Source: Erwinia rhapontici (GTDB lineage Bacteria > Pseudomonadota > Gammaproteobacteria > Enterobacterales > Enterobacteriaceae). From it: DNA of 64,000 bases. Below the pieces are notes generated by a model. That model worked only from the letters and a program-made list of their open reading frames with translations. It did no database searches and was not told where the DNA came from. The DNA lies in contig NZ_VRKO01000016.1 in assembly GCF_012271765.1 (NCBI RefSeq), positions 434,001 through 498,000 of the forward strand, in the 5' to 3' direction. Positions 60,674 through 64,000 of this stretch are shown here, one piece after another. The position numbers were made by a program, and so were the translations under genes. Position 1 is the stretch's first letter. The number at the start of each line of letters is the position of its first letter.

Positions 60674-60727
60674 GAAGACAGTGCTCAGAGAGCGCTGAAC
60701 AGGAACAGGCGCAAAAAAGGAAGCGCG

Positions 60728-61312
60728 ATGAGATTATGCAGACTGATGTCTATGGCACTGCTGTTGTGGCCGTTGGCAGGATCGGCACATAACTTTATTA
60801 TCGGTGAGCGGGTTGCTCCGATAGTTATCAGGGATCGGGGAGAGCTGTTATTGAATGACAATCGCTTACGTTATCAACCCTGGCGGAGTTCAGCGCTGGC
60901 AGGGAAAGTCCGTGTCGTTCAGTATATTGCCGGGCGTACTTCGGCGAAGAAGAAGAATTCATTGCTGATTAGTGCGATCAAGAATGCGAATTTCCCTGCC
61001 GATCGTTTTCAGCCGACAACCCTTGTTAACACCGACGACGAGATCCCGGGCACCCAATTTTTCGTGCGGAAAAAAATCGAGAAAAATAAAAAACGCTACC
61101 CCTGGGCGCAATTTATTATCGACAGCCACGGTATTGGCCGCAAATCCTGGCAACTTGAGGAAGAGAGTTCAACCATTTTAGTGCTGGATAATGCCGGACG
61201 TATTCAGTGGGCGAAAGAGGGGGCTTTGACGCCGGAGGAAGTCTGTCAGGTGCTCAAAAACGTGCTGAATCTGCTGGATGAGAAACCTCGTAACGCGGAC
61301 TCACCAAAATAA
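60728..61312 (+). CDS. YtfJ-family periplasmic protein
   Basis: 194 residues with signal peptide (LLLWPLAGSAH). Strong YtfJ signature: 'RGELLLNDNRLRYQPW', 'GKVRVVQYIAGRTSAKKKN', 'TTLVNTDDEIPGTQFFVRKK' and 'ALTPEEVCQVLK'. It has a thioredoxin-like fold of unknown activity. Because the cluster setting differs from chromosomal ytfJ, it may be a paralogue. Confidence 0.88.
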   Translation: MRLCRLMSMALLLWPLAGSAHNFIIGERVAPIVIRDRGELLLNDNRLRYQPWRSSALAGKVRVVQYIAGRTSAKKKNSLLISAIKNANFPADRFQPTTLVNTDDEIPGTQFFVRKKIEKNKKRYPWAQFIIDSHGIGRKSWQLEEESSTILVLDNAGRIQWAKEGALTPEEVCQVLKNVLNLLDEKPRNADSPK

Positions 61313-61380
61313 AGTGTCTGTCCTGGTTAAGATTGTCCGTCAGGCTATCTGAGCCAGTGAATGTGGGATTTTCATCATCT

Positions 61381-62451
61381 ATGGACGTAATCGAGCGTTA
61401 TATTGTGACTCAGACCCAACGGTTAGTGCTGACCCTTGTCGGTTTTCTGATAGTTATCTTTGCCAGTTATTCAGCTCAGCGCTATCTGACCGAAGCCGCT
61501 AATGGCACATTATCGCTGGGGGTCGTGCTCGATATTGTCTTTTATAAAGTGCTTATTTCACTCGAAATGCTGATCCCGGTGGGGCTCTATGTTGCCGTTG
61601 GGGTCGCTCTGGGCCAACTCTACAATGACTCAGAGATCACCGCGATGCACGCTGCGGGGGCCAGCCCGATACGGATTTATAAAGCCGTGCTATGGCTTGC
61701 CATTCCTTTCGGAATAGGGGTCATGCTTCTCTCGTTGTACGCCAGACCCTGGGCTTACGGAGAGATTTATCAGTTAGAACAGCGCTCGCAGTCTGAAATG
61801 AACGTGAATCATCTGATAGCCAATAAATTTAATGTGAATGACGATGGGCGGATGGTGGTCGCTTCAACGGTTGACGCGGCGAACAACGTATTAACCGATG
61901 CGCTGATTTATACCTCATCCGATAACAAGAGCCATATATACCGGGCAAGGAAGGTCACAGTGCTGGGTACGCTGTCTTCATCGCCCTCTGTCCTGCTGCA
62001 CACAGGAACGTCTTATGTGCTGGATCATCGGGGATGGGGGGACCAGGAAATGCGTTATCAGGATCAGCATCTGCACCTTAAAGCGATCCAGCCAACGGCA
62101 TTGATGAAGCGTAAGTCGGCATCAATCACGACATTATCGCGCTCGACCGCTCCGGCTGATATCGCCGAACGACAATGGCGAGAAAGCCGTGGGCTCAATA
62201 CGATATTGATGACGTTATTGGCGATTTCGTTAAGCCGTATCAAGCCACGGCAGGGGCGTTTTACCACATTACTGCCCTTAACCCTCGTATTTACCCTTAT
62301 TTTTTATGGCGGCAATCTGTGCCGCACACTGGTAGCCAATAGCGCCTTTCCTGTTATTCCGGGCGTCTGGTTTTTGTCCTTACTGATGCTGGCTGGCGTC
62401 GTGATACTGATGGCGCGTGACTTTTCGTTATGGCAAAAATTTTTGCGATGA
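61381..62451 (+). CDS. LptF-family permease (YjgP/YjgQ), accessory copy
   Basis: About 356 residues from ATG 61381 (upstream in-frame TTG/GTG starts lack ribosome sites). Begins 'DVIERYIVTQTQRLVLTLVG'; six membrane helices with a large periplasmic beta-jellyroll domain (~110-260) between helices 3 and 4, as in LptF. With its partner LptG it normally joins LptB to extract lipopolysaccharide. The usual lptFG genes lie next to pepA, so this is probably a second copy. Confidence 0.85.
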   Translation: MDVIERYIVTQTQRLVLTLVGFLIVIFASYSAQRYLTEAANGTLSLGVVLDIVFYKVLISLEMLIPVGLYVAVGVALGQLYNDSEITAMHAAGASPIRIYKAVLWLAIPFGIGVMLLSLYARPWAYGEIYQLEQRSQSEMNVNHLIANKFNVNDDGRMVVASTVDAANNVLTDALIYTSSDNKSHIYRARKVTVLGTLSSSPSVLLHTGTSYVLDHRGWGDQEMRYQDQHLHLKAIQPTALMKRKSASITTLSRSTAPADIAERQWRESRGLNTILMTLLAISLSRIKPRQGRFTTLLPLTLVFTLIFYGGNLCRTLVANSAFPVIPGVWFLSLLMLAGVVILMARDFSLWQKFLR

Positions 62452-63527
62452 CACTCTTCAGCCGTTATTTACTGCGTCATGTCTTTACCGGATTTGCGGC
62501 TGCAGCAGGATTGCTCATTCCGCTTTTTACTACGTTTAACCTGATTAGTGAGCTGGATGATGTCACACCGGGTGGATACCACTGGACTCAGGCCATTCTG
62601 GTGGTGTTGATGACTCTGCCCAGAAGCCTGATTGATATGGGGCCATTTATTGCGCTGCTCGGTGGGATCGTAGGATTAGGACTGCTTTCTAAAAACCTGG
62701 AGTTAACGGCGATGCGAACGGTGGGTTTTTCCATCTTTAACATCGCCATGGCAATGGTGTGTGCCGGATTGATTTTGACCCTGGCTCTCAGCACAGTTGA
62801 TGAATGGGGGGCCTCGCCCTTACAGCAACGCGCAATTCAACTGAAAAGCAGCGCTATTTCCCCGGAGGCGAATAGCGATAATACCCAAAACAGGCTGTGG
62901 GCCAGGCGCAATGATGAGTTTGCTACGGTAAAAAACCTGGATAAACATCATCAACCGCTGGGTGTTGAAATATTTTCCTACCAGAAAGATCTCTCGCTGC
63001 AATCCTACATTTATGCCGAACACGCCACCATTCTGGATAATGGAATATGGATTCTGCATGATGTTTATCAAAAGAAATGGCGGCACGGAAAAGAAGAGGT
63101 TAGCAGGCTGGATACGCTGCCCTGGGCCTCTCTTTTTTCTCATATCAGCCTGACTGAACTGACTATGCCCGCTAACAGCTTCTCCATCAGACAGCTCTGT
63201 CGTTATATTCGCTACCTGCAAGATACGCATCAGCCCAGTCAGGAATTTGCTATTGCCCTGTGGCAGAAACTGGGAAGACCTATTTTAACGCTTGCCATGA
63301 TATTACTGGCGATCCCCTTCACCTTTAGCCTCCCTCGCTCGCCAGGCTTGGGAAGCCGTTTAGCCACCGGTGTTATTGTGGGGCTACTGGCCTGGATCAC
63401 CGATCAAATCATCATCAACTTAGGGATATTACTCTCACTGAATGCACCGCTAATGACAGTGGCACCGCCTGTATTACTGTTGATCCTCGCCCTGTTGCTG
63501 GTATATCGCTTTGATCAACGGCATTAG
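62448..63527 (+). CDS. LptG-family permease, accessory copy
   Basis: 359 residues from ATG 62448, which overlaps the lptF-like stop (ATGA). 'LFSRYLLRHVFTGFAAAAGL' and 'LPRSLIDMGPFIALLGGIVGLG' are typical of LptG, with the jellyroll domain and three C-terminal helices (LGRPILTLAMILLAIPFTFS, GVIVGLLAWITDQIIINLGI). It forms a heterodimer with the upstream LptF-like protein. Confidence 0.85.
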   Translation: MTLFSRYLLRHVFTGFAAAAGLLIPLFTTFNLISELDDVTPGGYHWTQAILVVLMTLPRSLIDMGPFIALLGGIVGLGLLSKNLELTAMRTVGFSIFNIAMAMVCAGLILTLALSTVDEWGASPLQQRAIQLKSSAISPEANSDNTQNRLWARRNDEFATVKNLDKHHQPLGVEIFSYQKDLSLQSYIYAEHATILDNGIWILHDVYQKKWRHGKEEVSRLDTLPWASLFSHISLTELTMPANSFSIRQLCRYIRYLQDTHQPSQEFAIALWQKLGRPILTLAMILLAIPFTFSLPRSPGLGSRLATGVIVGLLAWITDQIIINLGILLSLNAPLMTVAPPVLLLILALLLVYRFDQRH

Positions 63528-63545
63528 CCGCAGGGCAAGGGCGTA

Positions 63546-64000
63546 CTAGCGCTTTAGTTCGGCGAATGCCTGAATGATAGTATCGATTTGTGCTTTACTG
63601 TGGGCCGCGCTGACACTGCAGCGCAGTAGCGTTTGACCCGCAGGAGTGGCGGGGGGTAACACCAGGTTGACATAGACATGCTTTTCTATCAGATCGCGCC
63701 AGAAACGCAGACCTTCTTCTTTCGACTCCATCACCACCGGGACCACCGGGCTGATGTTGGGGCCAAGCGTGTAACCCCATTTTTTCAGCCCCTGATAGAG
63801 CCGACGCGCATTATCCCAGAGTGTTTCACGCAGCTCCGGATGCTGTGAAATGGTCCTTAAAGAGGAGCGAACAGAGGCTATCGTGGAGGGCGAGGGGGAG
63901 GCGGTGAAGATGTAAGGGCGACTGCTGTAGCGCAGTGCCTCCATGGCCAGCGGACCGGCGGCAAAGCCACCAACGGAAGCCAGACTTTTGCTGAATGTGC
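63546..64000 (-). CDS. Alpha-oxoamine synthase family protein (BioF/Spt-like), C-terminal part
   Basis: The frame runs off the window edge, with about 151 residues in view. 'TFSKSLASVGGFAAGPL' carries the PLP lysine of the alpha-oxoamine synthases (8-amino-7-oxononanoate synthase, serine palmitoyltransferase, KBL); 'SSRPYIFTASPSPS' and 'LPPATPAGQTLLRCSVSAAH' complete the signature. Convergent with lptG. Next to a second LptFG pair, a role in lipid (sphingoid-like) synthesis is more likely than biotin synthesis, but that is inference. Confidence 0.8.
   Translation of the reverse strand, partial: TFSKSLASVGGFAAGPLAMEALRYSSRPYIFTASPSPSTIASVRSSLRTISQHPELRETLWDNARRLYQGLKKWGYTLGPNISPVVPVVMESKEEGLRFWRDLIEKHVYVNLVLPPATPAGQTLLRCSVSAAHSKAQIDTIIQAFAELKR

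Overview
This is a piece of an enterobacterial (Enterobacterales) chromosome. The evidence is the isocitrate dehydrogenase tail at 15421-15591, a run of genes in Escherichia coli-like order (ldcA, emtA, ycgR, ymgE, treA), a ycgZ-ymgA-ariR block, LexA-controlled umuDC and dinI, and a class I fumarase. The genus cannot be fixed from sequence reading alone; the siderophore receptor, type 2 argC and fumarate reductase cluster suggest a Klebsiella/Enterobacter/Pantoea-like relative rather than E. coli.

Region 1 (1-15420) is the late half of a prophage integrated in icd: an HK97-type capsid with head-tail connectors, then a complete Mu-like contractile tail (terminator, gp38, sheath, tube, frameshifted chaperone pair, tape measure, gp43-gp48, fibre, fibre chaperone). 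This is the head/tail mosaic known from Shigella phage SfV. A lipoprotein 'moron' sits inside the tail operon with its own promoter and terminator. At the right end a LexA box precedes an unknown small gene and a UmuD'-like gene. The displaced 3' end of icd marks the right attachment junction.

Region 2 (15656-18725) is a degenerating array of RNase A-like toxin and CdiI-like immunity cassettes: one full toxin, two gutted toxin remnants, three immunity genes, and an antibiotic-biosynthesis-monooxygenase-like gene in one intact and one broken copy.

Region 3 (18794-28552) holds small lipoproteins and a zinc ribbon, an Fe-S cryptochrome/photolyase with a DUF2256 partner, umuDC, a HigBA toxin-antitoxin pair, an isolated two-holin plus beta-helix cassette without a lysin, and dinI.

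Region 4 (28608-41357) carries ldcA/emtA/ycgR/ymgE, a Fur-boxed TonB receptor, treA, a type 2 argC, a giant imperfect palindrome of about 660 bp, and a periplasmic DUF3142 pair.

Region 5 (41358-53528) contains a chemoreceptor and an anaerobic fumarate/dicarboxylate cluster: fumarase and a DASS transporter diverge from an FMN/FAD fumarate reductase, across a gap with a perfect FNR-type site. ApbE (to flavinylate the reductase) and a DcuSR/CitAB-like two-component system follow. Six tandem 43-44 bp repeats lie between the reductase and apbE.

Region 6 (53685-64000) has YgdI/YgdR lipoproteins, four YmgB/AriR-type small regulators, and an envelope cluster: three thymidylate-kinase-like P-loop proteins, a MOP-family flippase, an unknown protein, a YtfJ paralogue, an LptF/LptG pair and a truncated alpha-oxoamine synthase. 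The last group looks like a lipid or glycolipid synthesis and export system and is the least understood part of the window together with regions 2 and the holin cassette.
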